Assembly (NCBI RefSeq): GCF_008831285.2
Contig: NC_045148.1
Span: 3,412,001-3,476,000, forward strand
Direction: 5' to 3'
Length of the DNA stretch: 64,000 bases
From: Nymphaea colorata
Lineage: Eukaryota > Streptophyta > Magnoliopsida > Nymphaeales > Nymphaeaceae
A program made the position numbers and the translations under genes. Shown here in pieces: positions 9,931-22,999 of the stretch; position 1 is the first letter of the stretch, and each line of letters starts with the position of its first letter. The notes under the pieces are model-generated. The model searched no databases. It had not been told where the DNA came from and saw nothing but the letters and a program-made list of their open reading frames with translations.

Positions 9931-12900
9931 TGTAACGTTCGTTTTGCTTTTGGGCAGGTCGGGTCAGGACCCAGACCCAGACCTGCAACTTACCCGCGTA
10001 AGAGCCCGACGAGGCTGTTCTCCCTAGTCCTCCTCTCGCTCTCCCCCTTCGTTGCCTCTCTTGTTGCTAGGGAGCTCCATGCGAAGAAGAAGCAGGCGGT
10101 CGTGGGTGACAATGGCGACGCGTGGGCCAGCGGAGGAAGGGCGGCGGCGGTGCTGCTCTGGTAAGCCCTCCCACCCTCTCTCTGCCTCTTCTTCTTCTCT
10201 TTTCCTTCTTCTCTTTCTCCTCCTCCCTCTCTTGTTGCTTCCTGTCGACTCCCATTCTGTCCCTCGCTCTTCTCCGTCATCTCCCTCTCTAATCCGAGCT
10301 TCCTCTCGACAGCTTTCATGTTCCCTCACTCACCCTCACGTTTTCCTCTCCCTTCTCACGCACTCTCACCCTCACTGCCATTTTCCCCTTTTTTTGTTCG
10401 AACCCTCTCTCTGTCTCTCCTCTCTGCCAGCGCCCTTTTCCTCATTCGTTTTCAGCTTCCCACACCACCACCGAGGGCCTCTTCTAATGACAGACCCCTT
10501 TTTGAACTCCCTTTGGTCGATTTTTGACTCGTTTATGGCTTTTTAGTCAATGTGCAGCGTGGGAATGCATCTTTCCCCTCATAGCAGTGAGGTGAATGCG
10601 TTGGTGGTGGCGGCATTAAGGAATTCTAGCAGTTTAGGGTCCTTTCGAATTCGTGGGGTGGCTGTCGAGAGGATTACAGCAGTCTAGACTATAATTTTGG
10701 GGTGAGCGAGGTTTAACCGAGCCTAAATCAACTGTTATTTTCTATTAGAGCATGTATAATTATTGTTTGAGCATGCTAGAATTTAGAATTTGATGATTAG
10801 GGATGTATGTTAGCGACTTGGCTTTTTAGGGAAAGTTTAGGATTATGTTGGAGAAGCGATGATTCATGTATATATTGATCTTTTAAGTTTGAGATGTTGA
10901 TTTACGAAGCAATAGGAAAGCATGGTAGAGATTGTGGTGTTGTGGGGAAGATTTAGAACCGTCTTAGTGAGCATGTGGTACATGCTTTTGTGAACGGGTG
11001 TATCTTGGAGTTAATTGGGGAAAGTATACCTAAGTTGGATGTGACTATGGGGTTGACTCCTCGACTAAAGAAAGCAAATGAGAATTGGGTTATGATGGAT
11101 TGATCGAAACAGTGAATTTTGACGTTTGGTGGCAACGTCAAGAGGTTAGGAGGAGGCCTATTGGAGGGCTTGTAGGTCGACACTACCCGTCGACACCTTC
11201 TTGAGGTGATGACATGTGTCTCAATGATTTTGTTTTATATTTGTTTAGACCGTAAAGTTAACTAGTAGAAATCTTATCTTTTGGTTATGTCTGCAGGTAC
11301 ATCGGGCACATCCTGTCGACCTTGAGCGACCATGTTCAAAGCTCGAGGCATTTTGAAGAGTTTTGTAGATACACGACAGGTATGGCAGCATTCTAGGCAA
11401 ATTTCTGTCTGGGGCAATGTGTAAATGTGTGTTCTTAAGATCATGGGATCCTAAGATTGTGATGTGATTGATTGATTGTTTTGTAAATGAATGTGTATAT
11501 ACATGTAAATGAATTAATATATGATATGATTTGTTTTTAAAAGCTATTAGAAGCTTGTTTTGAAAATGCTACGCATTTGCATGTGCATGCTAGAATTGAT
11601 AACTGTTTAGGACAGATGAGTTGGAGTATCGAGTCGAGTGTCTCATCGACCCTAATTGTGCATTAGAAAGCATCCTAGAATGATAACTGCATAGGGCAGC
11701 TATGAGCCCATCACAGATCGAGACTACTCTTTGTGGTTTAGCTAAGTTATTCAAAGATGTGATTGTTGTGATAATGAATGTGAATGTTGTGTTTGTTGCA
11801 TACACATTGCCGCAGGCAATGATGCAAATGAATGAATGAAGGGTAGTTGTACCCGTATTGTTATGACGGCTAGCCAAGACTGTTATGTGTAGCCCTCGTG
11901 TGGAGGCAATTGGAGGTGTGGGTGCACTCGTGAAGTAAACCAACCTCATGAGCTAGCCAATTGTTTTGTGATTGGGCAATTATAATTATAAGAATGAAAG
12001 AATAAGAGATGAGAGGCTAGTGGGATGTGGCTATGTGTTTGGGAGTTGTCCCGCCTTCGCCACTGGTCTCGCCTGTTCGGAGCGCAGACAGTGCAAGGCC
12101 TCAGGGTACAGTTGTGTGATATGCTTAGAGCGTTGGGTTCCCACCTTCTCAACCTGGATGTCTTAGGGAAGGCTGAGTATCTCTCCGTGGAATTCACACA
12201 CCCATGGATGAGTGCTCTACCACTACAGTGGATGAATGGATCCATACTGTTATGGGTCACCACGGAGGTTGTCTCTCAGCTATGGGCCGCCCATAGTGTG
12301 CATGTGTCTGTGTTTGCACTCACAGGAACTGTCAATTCACTAAAGCTAATGAAAATGAAAGTATGTGAATGAAATGTATGTGATTGATGTGCATGTGAAT
12401 GATATGAATGAAATGATATGTTTAAGCATGTCTTGCATGTGATTGAAATTGTGTTACTGTGGCTATTGAGTGACCTTTACATGTCGTGGTCTATGTTAGG
12501 GGCTTTCTTGGCAAATGATATAGCTATGCCCTGACACGACATGATGATATATTGTTTTTATGATTGTTCTCATATTTGAGCCCTACCTAAGAGGGTTTGA
12601 AATTTTCCTGGCTTGTTGCCATACTGCGAAGGCTAAGCCTTTTGTTGTTTCATTTTTCAGGTTTTGATAGACCAGGGGCAGCAGGTTGAGCAGATGGCTT
12701 CACACATGTCATACTGGGAAGGTTTTGGGTCTTTTGTAGTGCCGGCGGCGTGTCTTATTTTGATTTTATTGATGTCTTGTTTTTGTTAGACATCAATTAT
12801 ATGTTTTGAGGCATTTTTGTCATACACTTAGATCTGATTTTGTATGAATCAAAATTGTTATATGAATGAATGTTCGCCTCATTGTTTTGAATGGCATAGC

Positions 12901-12991
12901 TCCCTCTTTTGAATTGTTGTGTCGTCACACTTCAATGTTTTATGTTAGAAAAAAAAATGTGTTTGAGAGTCAAAAAGATTGGGGTGTGACA
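9931..12991 (-). mobile_element. Solo long LTR of a Ty3/gypsy-type element, copy 1
   Basis: Read on the minus strand it starts TGTCACACCCC and ends CGAACGTTACA, canonical TG..CA LTR ends of a type common in plant gypsy elements. The flanks CCCAG and CCCGG could be a 5 bp target duplication with one change. It shares many blocks in the same order with 15008-18358: the GGTCGGGTCAGGACC-like end, a pyrimidine-rich tract (here 10170-10470), 'ggtatggcagcattctaggc', 'tggggtatcgagtcgag'-like text, and 'gaattcacacacccatggat'. No gag or pol frame is present. At about 3.06 kb it is long for an LTR but within the range known for plant gypsy elements. Confidence 0.7.
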
Positions 12992-14307
12992 CCCGGTACC
13001 CAAGTCCAACTAGTATAGAAGCTATTGGTTAAAAACTCGCTATAAGGGTTCACTAGAAAACTTGACATGCATGACATTGCATATAACAAAACTATGTATA
13101 ACCATCAAATTGATAGAGCTCCATAGTAGCGAACAAGAAAAACCAAAATCGAACAAGAAATCCTATTGTTATTAACGGACATTTTTATAGTAATTCGACC
13201 TATTGTTCTGGACCCCCCCATCGGATTACTAGGAAGAGAAGAATCACTATAGGGTGTTGAGATATTTCCTCCATAGGTGATGGTCATCCTAACAAGAAAT
13301 AAGAAAAGTTCAGAAATTAAAGCTAAAAGAATGAAAAAGAGGGCAAATACAAGAAAAAATCAAAATTAAATAAAGAAAACAAGAAAAAAGAAGCCTCTGC
13401 CTAAAAAGCAAAAGCCTCTTAGGGCAAAATTTCTCACAAGGACCATGAATCTCTTGTAATTGTGAGACATCGTGATAGTTTGGTATATTTTTTACAAGGT
13501 TTCCATGAAATTGAAAATAATTTCTCCAAGTTCATGCCAAAAGAATGAAAACAAATTCGCCCTAGAAAACTTGATATCTTAAATTAGGGAAAATTCCAAC
13601 TCTAGGAAGGATACAAGATGACAACGATATGTCTTTACTGGATACAAAATTTATAAAACTTTGATTTTCCAAAAGGAGAAATCTCAAGAAGTTCACCCAC
13701 CAAGGACATCTCCTGAATCAAGCATCATTTTGAACAAGAATCTTGAATAAGTAGCATGCATAAGCATCATTCACAATCATCTCATGTTTTGAAAAAGCAT
13801 CTTTCAAACAATGTCTGATCCAAACATGTCGGCCCAGTTCCTTAAACTAGGGCATCATTTTATGATATCTTGAAATAATCACAAGCACATTTCGTATAAT
13901 TTTGAAGAACAAAAACTTTACTTTTGGCATGTTTTGTCTTTGCGACTAAGCACACCTTTCAAAGGCTTGGTAGCAAAGATGGGGACAAGTAAACATCCCA
14001 AATTTTCCACCATATCAAATGGTCATTTTACTATTGAGCGTTAGAAAAACTCAGAAACATTGGTAATGAGTTAGAAACTCCAATAAGGTCATTCTTAGCT
14101 TTACAAGTCTCTAAGGGTAATTAAATTATTTCACCAATTCTTTTGACTAGCTTAAGTTAGCTTCCCAAAACCTAAAAGTACAATCTTTTAGCTGAACCAT
14201 ACATCCTTAAGTCTAACCAAGTTCAAAATATGTTTACCTTAGTGGGAAGAAAGTATCATTTCACTTATTTTGAGTTACCAAGGCCAAATTTTAGTTCCAG
14301 AGTTGGC

Positions 14308-14741
14308 ATGTACAAATCTATATTATCTTAGTTCAGTTTGAGTTCTATTTAGTTTTGAATGTGTTGGAACTCAGTTTCTCTTATATTTTTTAGGGATCTA
14401 AGTAGAATTCGAGCTTGACCCAATAGAGTTAGTTGTCAGGGCTACAATAGTGTTTATCAAGTTTAAATTTATTTTCTTTCAGTTCAGTTTGAGTTTATTC
14501 GTCTCAGTTTGAGTTCAATTCAGTTTCAAATATTCCAGAGCCCACTCTCTCTCCTATTTTCAACGATCTGAGCTCAACCTGATAGAGTAAACTAAAACCG
14601 AGGTAGAATAATATTTACAAGCTGATGGAATGAACCAAAACTGAGCTAGAATAATATTTATCATGCACAAATCTATCTTCCCTTAGTTACATTTGAGTTC
14701 AATTCAATTCTGAAGGTTTTGGAACTCATTCCTAATACTTG
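14308..14741 (+). repeat. About 350 bp spaced direct repeats
   Basis: The phrase catgtacaaatctatattat with a following ttgagttc..ggaactca block at 14308 recurs as catgcacaaatctatcttcc with the same block near 14658. An intermediate ttgagttcaattcagttt copy lies around 14507. The region between the two gypsy LTRs (12992-15007) otherwise shows no reading frame of note. Confidence 0.6.
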
Positions 14742-15007
14742 CTACACCTTGAAATCATTGTCGAGCACATTTCAATCAAATCGGATCAAAATTTTCTAAT
14801 CTTTCAACATATCCTTAATAATAAGTGGTTGATCTAGGAATCTCCAATTCCACAAGTGAAAATTCTTATAAGAACCAATTTTTAGACCCTCCTTAGTTTT
14901 CCTTTATAATTTGACATTTTGAAGCTGATAATTTTAGAAAAAATGATTTCTACATAAATTCGAGAGTAAATTGTCAGTGAATAACGAGAACCATCTTACA
15001 TGTACAT

Positions 15008-18000
15008 TGTAACGTTCGGTGTTTTGGTAGGTTGGGTTGGGATTAGAGTCCAGACCCAGACCTGAACTCCATGCGCGTCAAGAGGAAGACCTGATGTTGG
15101 GGCTCTCCCTCTTCATCTTTCTCATTGTTGGAGTCGACGCAGAGAAACAGGAAGAAAAAGAGGAAGCAGCTGAGGCAGAGGAACTGGCGGAGGTCGACGA
15201 CGACGAAGGGGCAGAGGCAACACGATGCAGGTAGTGCCCTCCCTCTTCCTGTTTTCCATTTTTTTTTCTCTGCTTCTCCCTCTCATTATTCTATGTTCTT
15301 CTCCTTCTATGTTTGAGTCCTCTCGCCCTCACCTCTCTCATTATCCTTAACCTTCTGCTCTCTCTCCCACCAGCCTCCTCTCTCATTCACCATCTCTCAC
15401 TCTTGCATCTCTCTCTCTCCCCCACCTGCCTCCTCTCACCTTCACCATCTCTCACTCTCGCATCTCTCTCTACTCACTCTCTCTCTCTCCCTCTCTCTCT
15501 CTCTCTTTCCCACCAACCTCCTTTCACCTTCACCATATCTCGACTATCGCATCTCTCTCTGCTCACTGTCTCTCTCTCTCCTACCAGCTCTTTCTCTCCC
15601 TCTCCGTGTTTCATTCTCTCTCTCCCACTGTATCCCCCCCTCTCCTCAACCAAGCACTCTCTCCCACATTCTCCCTCTCACCTGCTTTTTTCCCTTGCCC
15701 AAACTCTCACCCTTTTTCTCTTCCCTTGTCTCTCCATTGTTGTCTCTCCCTCCTGTGTGTGTCTCCCTGTGTGTGTGTCTCCCTCAGCCAAATCATCTCT
15801 CTCCCAACTAAATGCCATTTTCTCTCATTAGATTTCTCTTTCACTCTCATTTTTGTTCATTTTCACCTTCGTTGATGCTGGTGGATTGGATTTCAGCTAA
15901 GGAATACGACTTTGCCCTCAGACTAGTGAATAGAAGGTGTTGGAGGTGACTGCATCATATGCTCTTGGTCGTTTGGTGATTAGTCGAGCTTTTGGGTTGG
16001 CTACCGGGGATACTACAGCAGCTAGGACTCTAAAAGAGGGATATGCGAGACCGAATTGAGCCTATTTTGTCTAAAATTTTTCTTAAGTGCATGAATAATT
16101 ATTATTTGAGCATGCTAGATTCAAAATTGAATGATTTAGGGTGCAAAATGGGGATTTTATTACATGGAAGAAGGTCTAGGACTGTTTTGGAGGGGCGAGG
16201 ATCTATGGGTATTTTGTTGGATGTTACAACACATATGGGGAGAGAGCACTATTGTTCCTTTGTAGGTTAAATTGCAGTTTGGAGGAAAAACAAAACATTT
16301 AAGTTATTAGGATCCAGATCTATGCAAGGGTGAGAAAGAAACACCCTTTTTCTGGTTGATTTGTTTGATTTATGCTATTGCTAGTGAAATAGTATAGTAT
16401 CAACTATTGCTAATGGGAAAGTAAAATTACAAATGGTTATGCTTGAACAGGGTGTTACGCACCTATTAAGTGTCTAATTTATTGACGATGCACTTAGTGA
16501 TGCATTTGGGAAGGTTCACTCTTAATAACCTCTTAATTTTGGGAAAAACTTGAAAAATTGTTATACAGGCCGGTTCAACCTATCAGCATTTGCTCGAGTT
16601 GATGAGCCATGCCTCAATAGTCCTATTTGTTACCTAAATAGATTTTAGTGCGAAATGAATAAAAAACTTATCGCTTTGAATTTTTGTAGGCACACTTGGT
16701 GAGTAGACCTTGAGTGATAGGATTTGAAGCTCGAGGTGGTTTAGGTGTTTGTAGCGATGTATGTCAGGTATGGCTGCATTCTAAGCAAATCCCTGCCTGG
16801 GGCCAAATGTAGAGCATGTACTTATAAGGATCGTTGGATCTTATGCTTGTGTTTTGTTGAATGATGTGTGATATAATGTGTTTATTGCTACATGAATGTA
16901 TATATGTGATTGAATGATTATGAGATTGGTTGATCGTTTTTAAATTATGCCGCGATGGCATATGCATGATAGAAATTATAACTGTTTAGGACAAATTAGT
17001 TGGGGTATCGAGTCGAGTATCTCATCGACTTCATTTGTGCATTAGTGAGTATCTTACCATGATATTTGTATAGGACAGCTACGAGCCAATCACGAATTGA
17101 GACTACTCTCTGTGGTTTTGCTTAGTTTTTGTATGATGTAACTGTTATATTTGATTAATGTGAATGGTGTAAGATTTTTGTTCGCATTGTCATTGACCAA
17201 TGATGCAATTGAATGAATTTGAAGGGTAGAAGTACCCATAAAGTATGATGACTAGTTATGAGTATTGATTAAATGTGTAACCCTCGTATGGAGGCGTTTT
17301 GAGGCATGTGTGCATTCGTGAAGTAAACCAATCTCATGTGTGAGCCAAACTTATTACGAATATGCCCTCATAGATAAATTAAGAAAGAATAATTGATGGG
17401 AGGCTAGTAGGTTATGGCAATATGTTTGGAATATGTCCTGCCCTCGCCACTGTTCTCGCCTGCTGAGAGCACATTCGGTGTAAGGCCCTAAGATATCGTT
17501 GTGTGATGTGCTTGGAGTGTTGGACTCTCACCTTCTTAACCTGTGTGTCATAGGAATGGCTGAACAACTCTAATTGAAATTCACACATCCATGGATGATT
17601 GCTTTACTGCAACAACGTGAACAGATCTGTGTCGTTTTGGGCCACCACGGCGGTTGTATTCCCACTGTAGGTCACATGTGGTGTGCACGTGCCTGTGTTT
17701 GCACCCACAAGAGTTGTCAATTCACTGAATCGAATGTAAACAAAATGAATGTAAGTGAAACAAATGTGAATGAAGTGAATGTGCTTAAATTGGACATGAT
17801 GTGTGGATTATGGTTATTGAGAGGTCACATATTGTGGCATATGTAAGGAACTCCCATGACAAGTCTTTTGATTGTATATGTTTAGCATGACAATGTAGTG
17901 TTTTTGTTTTCATATGTTATAGCTCATATTTGAGCTCTTACCTTAGAGGGTTAGGGGATTCATCTAGTTTGTTGTCATATTGTGAATGTTAAACCTTCTG

Positions 18001-18358
18001 TTGTTTGTTTTTTTCAAGTTTTGGTGGATTCATGGCAGCAGGTTAATCAGATAGTTCCGCTTATATTCTACTAGAGATTTTGGGTCTATTTTCATGTCGG
18101 CACGTCATGGTTTGGTCTCATTGGTGTCTTGTTTTTGTTAGACATCGATTTTGTCGTTTTAGGACATTTTTGTCATGTGTATCATTGAGAAATATGAAGT
18201 GATTTGTACGAACTGAATTTACTACATAATAGAATGTTTTTCCCATTGTAATTTTGATGTGCATAGCTCATTTTTAATTGTTGTGTTGTCTCATCTCCAC
18301 ATTTTACATTTTTAACAAAAAAAAATATATTTGAGAGTGAAAGGGTTGGTGTGTGACA
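15008..18358 (-). mobile_element. Long gypsy-type LTR, copy 2
   Basis: It has the same termini as copy 1 (plus-strand TGTAACGTTCGG at the left, GTGTGTGACA at the right) and the same internal order of blocks, with substantial divergence. Its flanks TACAT and TAGGT do not match, and neither does the outer pair CCCAG/TAGGT. I therefore cannot show that copies 1 and 2 are the two LTRs of one element, although both run the same way with 2.0 kb between them. The extra length relative to copy 1 is mostly in the pyrimidine-rich tract. Confidence 0.65.
15340..15830 (+). repeat. Pyrimidine-rich minisatellite inside the gypsy LTR
   Basis: Nearly pure C/T over about 490 bp, made of degenerate copies of CCACCWGCCTCCTCTCACC followed by TTCACCATCTCTCACTCTCG and CATCTCTCTC. 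A 172-codon serine/leucine/proline frame across it has no protein character. A shorter version occupies the same place in copy 1 (10170-10470). Confidence 0.85.
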
Positions 18359-18779
18359 TAGGTCCACATGGTGGTCTAGTCAGATTGAGAAAACTCACTC
18401 AAAGCTCTAGAATTATAAATAGGGGAAAAAACAATCATTTTTTTCTAATCCATTTTTTTATTTGAACATAGGTTATGTATGTCATATATAGCTAAATTGA
18501 TCAAGCTTATCATTTTCAAATAGAACTTCAACTTGGAATCCCTTTTTCATTTTAAATATATAACTAATGACCCGTATCTTCACCCAAGGGCAAAATAGTT
18601 TTTTTCTTAATCTCTTATCCATGACCAAGGGCAAAGCAGCTATTTCATCTTCAATAATGGCATTTCACACTTAAGTTATATGTCTCATATACCTAAGTTT
18701 ATAATATTTGGAGCATCAATTACAATCTTTTCATACTTTTTTAGATCCATGAACTATTGTCATCCAGTTCTCTCACATG

Positions 18780-19270
18780 CAATGTTGATCTAAATCTCAT
18801 ATCACATCCAAGATCCTTTTTCTAAAACTTTCTTTGGATTTAGATCTTGATATGGATCTCATATCCATGTCTTTATCTGTTTTCTAGATTTTTTTCTGGA
18901 TTTGGATCAGGATCGAACTCTCATAACAATGTCCCAATCTAAAGTCCAAATGCATAAGTGTGCATATATGAAAAAAATGGTGTGTTTGATTTCTTAAAGT
19001 ATGTAAATTGTTAATAGGAACAATTGCTCATGACTTGTGCAGAACTCTGGTTCATACATAATCAAAATCAGTGTTCATATGGGTCTAGAACAAATACTTT
19101 TCTATTTGACGTCTAATATAACATATGGTTTAATGTATGCTTTCTCTCTATCATATTTGCCTCAAAATTCTCATTCCATGCAACATGTCAGCCTAAATAA
19201 TTGTTCATGAATCATCTAGAACTTTGCATAGATCGGCCTATTCCAAATAGAATCAATTTTCATGAAGGTT
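18780..19270 (+). repeat. Dispersed repeat, copy A
   Basis: Shared, in order, with 51040-51620: a run of 'ggatctcat' and 'gatccaag' phrases, 'cataatcaaaatcagtgttc' against 'acagaatcaaaatcggtatc', 'catatgggtctagaa' against 'catatgtagctggaa', then 'catgtcagcctaaata' against 'catgtcaacctaaata'. There is no coding capacity. It is probably non-coding retroelement sequence, but no terminus was identified. Confidence 0.6.
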
Positions 19271-20689
19271 TGACTCAAAAATAAGCAAAATACGGCAGAA
19301 ATATAAGTTTTAGCATATGGCTCTGACGGTGTTAGTAGAAGACGATCATGGGTTACCCATTGGACAGTGTTGTCGTCTCTTGCCAGCTTTGCCATCCAGT
19401 GAATACTCTCATGTAAGTCTCGATCTTTCTCTCCCCCCACCAAAAAGGACGTTTGTAGTCTTGTCTAGTGATGATTTTCATATGCATTCTTCATTTTATG
19501 TGTACAGTGGTGGATATATACGTACAGGCTCCAAGCACCCCACTTCGGTCTTGTGAACATCCCTCACTAAACAATGACTGTTATAGCTTATTTTTTCTAC
19601 AGACATGACTTCTAATACCTCTTTTTATGTGGCATACGTTGTTTTTGTTGATATTGTAGTTTGTATCACAAGCTCTTATTGTATAATTCATAGGCTTCTA
19701 CTTTCTAGTGAAGGAATTCACCGTATCAATCTAAACAGTGCCTAAAGCCTAACTAACATGTGGTAGGCTATGCAGTTTATGATTATTTGATTATATAGAG
19801 TTAATAATTGATTGTTCTTAACTTATTATTATTATTATTTTAGATATTCAGCATCTTTGTTGATTTGTAGTGTGTGTGTGTGTGTGTATGATGTAACATG
19901 GCTAAGTTGCTGAGTCAACTCACTGACCAAGTGACCTGGTCGTCAAACAGTCTGAGCCCATTTCTGGTTTTGCCAAATATGGTGGTAACACATTATCAGT
20001 CTGGGCTGGCTAAGGGCCTGAGGCTGATCGGATATGGATTAATTGAGTACTCGGAGCATATGGACACACAGCTAGTGAGGCCAACATACCCGTTACTGTG
20101 CTGAAAATGGAGTTCAATCTCTCTCTCTCTCTCCCCTGAGGCTCTCCGTTGTCATGATGTAGCTGTCCCACAAACACAAAAAAAAAAAATTCAATACAGA
20201 GTTTTTTATTTTGCCACTACTATGTGCAAAATAAAAAGTTGGGGGAGAGGGACAAAAAATAGCTTTCAAGGGCCCTTCAAGTGGTTAGAAATAGAGGCAC
20301 ATAAATAATTTTGGTAGGATGAGTTTAAAGAAACATCCCATCTAGCTATACCCTATTCACTATTGAAGGCAGCTAGCTACCCACAACTAACTACCCTACC
20401 AGTCCGTAGTGTTTATCATGTTTGTATGTAGGGATGTCCACTGGGGATCAAATTGGATATGTCTAGCTTTTTGGATATTCACTCATTCAGATTCGGGTTT
20501 GAATTCAAATACGAAAGAAGGAAAGTCTAAATCTGAATCTGATTTTTAAATTCAGGTATAAATCCTAATCTGATTTTTAAACTGAATGTGGACATGTTGC
20601 GATAGATTAAGAGCCAACTTTCAAAATTTGGACGTTGGAATAGAAAATTTTATTTAATTTGAATTTGAATTCGATAAGGTTGCATTTGG

Positions 20690-21020
20690 TTCCCCACGGA
20701 TCTCAGATCCGAGGGAACCTCAACTCCATGATACCTAAAATATACGAAAACTGTGGATTTCAGCATCTACCCCGAACGTGGATTTCAAATCCACACTTTT
20801 AATGCAAAATACATGGATTGAAAACAGATGGAGGGGGGAGGGATTTGGACTTGAAAATCACGGACCTCAGATCCTAGGGAATCTCAACTCCATGATAGCT
20901 GAAATATACAGTTGTACGAAGAAGACTGTGGATTTTAGCTTCAACTCCACACTTAATGGATTTGAAATCAGATGGAGGGGGAAGGGGTTGCACTTGAAAA
21001 CCAAGGATCTCATATCCTAA
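20690..21020 (+). repeat. About 170 bp diverged direct duplication
   Basis: The string 'cacggatctcagatcc..ggaacctcaactccatgata' with 'actgtggatttcag' and 'cagatggagggggga' at 20696-20850 is repeated as 'cacggacctcagatcc..ggaatctcaactccatgata' with the same followers at 20860-21015. The remainder of 19270-22450 is unassigned repeat-like DNA. Confidence 0.75.
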
Positions 21021-22450
21021 AGGATTTATTTAAATGTGAATATAGGTCCGATCACGCAGCCATTTCTTAAAATCAAATTCGGATCTGTTTTCTGAATAGG
21101 TTGTTAAACCTTTGCCATACTTGATTTTTAAATTTGAAGCAATTGGAGTGGACATCATATCTGAAACGGATTTATTATGATCCCTATCTAGCTGTGTATC
21201 TCGGTTTTCATCTGCATACACATCCATACGACAAGGCTGAAGCCGGTCAGGCGGCCTGATGAAGACTTCCCTCGAAGGGGAAATAAGCTTTCCCATAAGG
21301 TGCCAACCCGCCGGCGGTTAGAAATTAAGTCAGGTTTTTATCAAATTCAGCTTTCGTGGTTCCATTAATCTGGCTGCCGGAACCGACGGAGCCAACCTAC
21401 TGCTAACCTCCAATTTTGATAATGCAGAGATTTGTTGGTTAAAGGGTGGGGCCCCCCACGGATTTGGTGATCCCGACCCTCGACCGTTTGCACCCATTAA
21501 CCGTCAGCGGTTTTCTGATTGGTGGGTCGCTCTTTTGGGGTTGAGCCTCTCTCAGATAAGCAGATGACCTTGGCTTGTCGACTGGTTGAATTTTAAAATA
21601 ACTTGAATAGGCCAAGTCAGAACGACTCGGACCCAATCGAGGGTGGGCCAGTGGTTTTCTAGTGATCTGAGCTGAATCGGGTGATTCCCGAGCCAACTCT
21701 GCGAGTCAGCCAACTATGCTGATGTATGGATCTCAAGATGTTCGAGTTATTGGAAAAACCACTTATGGGGGAGGGAAAGGGGCACTGGGCCCACACGGAT
21801 AATGGCGCTTGCTCTTTCCCCAGTGGCGTTGAGCGTGTAAAATCCCAAAATATGCCTCATCAGTCCCACATGACAAAAGTTCTTTGTGTAAGCCAAGCGA
21901 TTACAGAGGGGCCCCCCACCTATTGTCATTATATTGGTACTTGTATGGGAGTACATCCAAAGTGTTCATGTGATTAGTGGACCCTCTATGTGTAGGGTTT
22001 TGGCTTCATGTGAAACAATACAATTGATCTCTCTCTCTCTCTCCCTCTCTTCATTTAGCAGGCGTACACACAAATGACGCGTTCTTAGTTTGATTCCTAG
22101 GAGTGCTACTCCTCTACACTGCAAGCGGACCTTGGTGGCATGCGTGACACTTAAGTTGATGAGTGAGTTTTTAGACTTAGAGTGCTACTTTTTTATGTTA
22201 TAAATGGTGGCATGTGTGACATTCAAGTTAAAGGGAGCATTGTTGGACTATCCACGTCAAGGAATATAGGTCATTATGATAATTTATCACAGCTCTTAAC
22301 CACATTGATGACAATTTCAGTTTACACTATCTAATAGTTCAACTCTCACGACCAGAACTCATCTCAAACTCATTGGTCTATATCCGGGCCAAATGGTGAA
22401 TGGGGTTTCAATTTCTTCAACTCAATGGGCTCTTGGCTCCTCTACCTTTA

Positions 22451-22643
22451 GCAGGGGCAGAGCAAAGGGGGATCTAATAGGGGCCAAGGGCTCTACTCAA
22501 AATAAATAAATAAATTATATATAAATTTTAGAAAATTTCAATTGTCATATATAAAATTTTTAAAAAATGATATTTTGGCCCTTGTCAAAATTTAAAAACT
22601 TTAATTTAGCTGCCCTAATAAAAAAAATCTAGCTCCGCCTCTG
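22451..22643. mobile_element. Second hAT-like MITE of the CAGRGGCRGAGC type
   Basis: The left tip CAGGGGCAGAGC and inverted right tip CAGAGGCGGAGC differ at two positions. The AT-rich interior with TTTTTAAAAAATGATATTTT resembles that of 7584-7775. No convincing target duplication remains. Confidence 0.55.
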
Positions 22644-22999
22644 TCTAGTTTGATTCTCATAAGTTGCCCCCTTCTCAAGAGGTTATGGCCTTCCTTATTC
22701 GGCAATGGCATCCCACTGCCTGCCTTGGCCGGCAGGGCATCTGCCGACGAGGGGCGACCTTCTGAGGGGCCACCGCCAGCGAGGGGGAGGCGACCAGATC
22801 AAAGAAACAGATTTAACAACAATAACTAGGAGCCTTATTTTATCTAAGGCCAGGTTATAATTCGTACATGTGATTCAGATCCAAGTTTTGGTTTAATTGG
22901 TGCCTAAGTTGATTCCAATTGGTCATGATCCTGGACTCTACCAAAAGAAGGAACACCTTTTCTCTCTACATCATAGTTGCCTGCCGTGTAGAATGTACT

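Noticed and set aside
9990-10546. Overlapping long frames on both strands, up to 164 codons
   Set aside because: They are rich in Arg/Glu/Lys on one strand and Ser/Leu/Pro on the other because the DNA is a pyrimidine-rich tract within the gypsy LTR. No domain or splice context.
13080-13300. Possible second organellar insert
   Set aside because: A minus-strand frame starting MTITYGGNISTPYSDSS looked plastid-like, but I could not match it to any organellar gene or spacer I know.
15313-15831. 172-codon Ser/Leu/Pro frame
   Set aside because: By-product of the C/T minisatellite in the second LTR copy.
21700-22060. Possible small LTR or TRIM (CCCACAT and CTCTCTCT end features)
   Set aside because: No matching second copy, primer site or target duplication could be found in the window.
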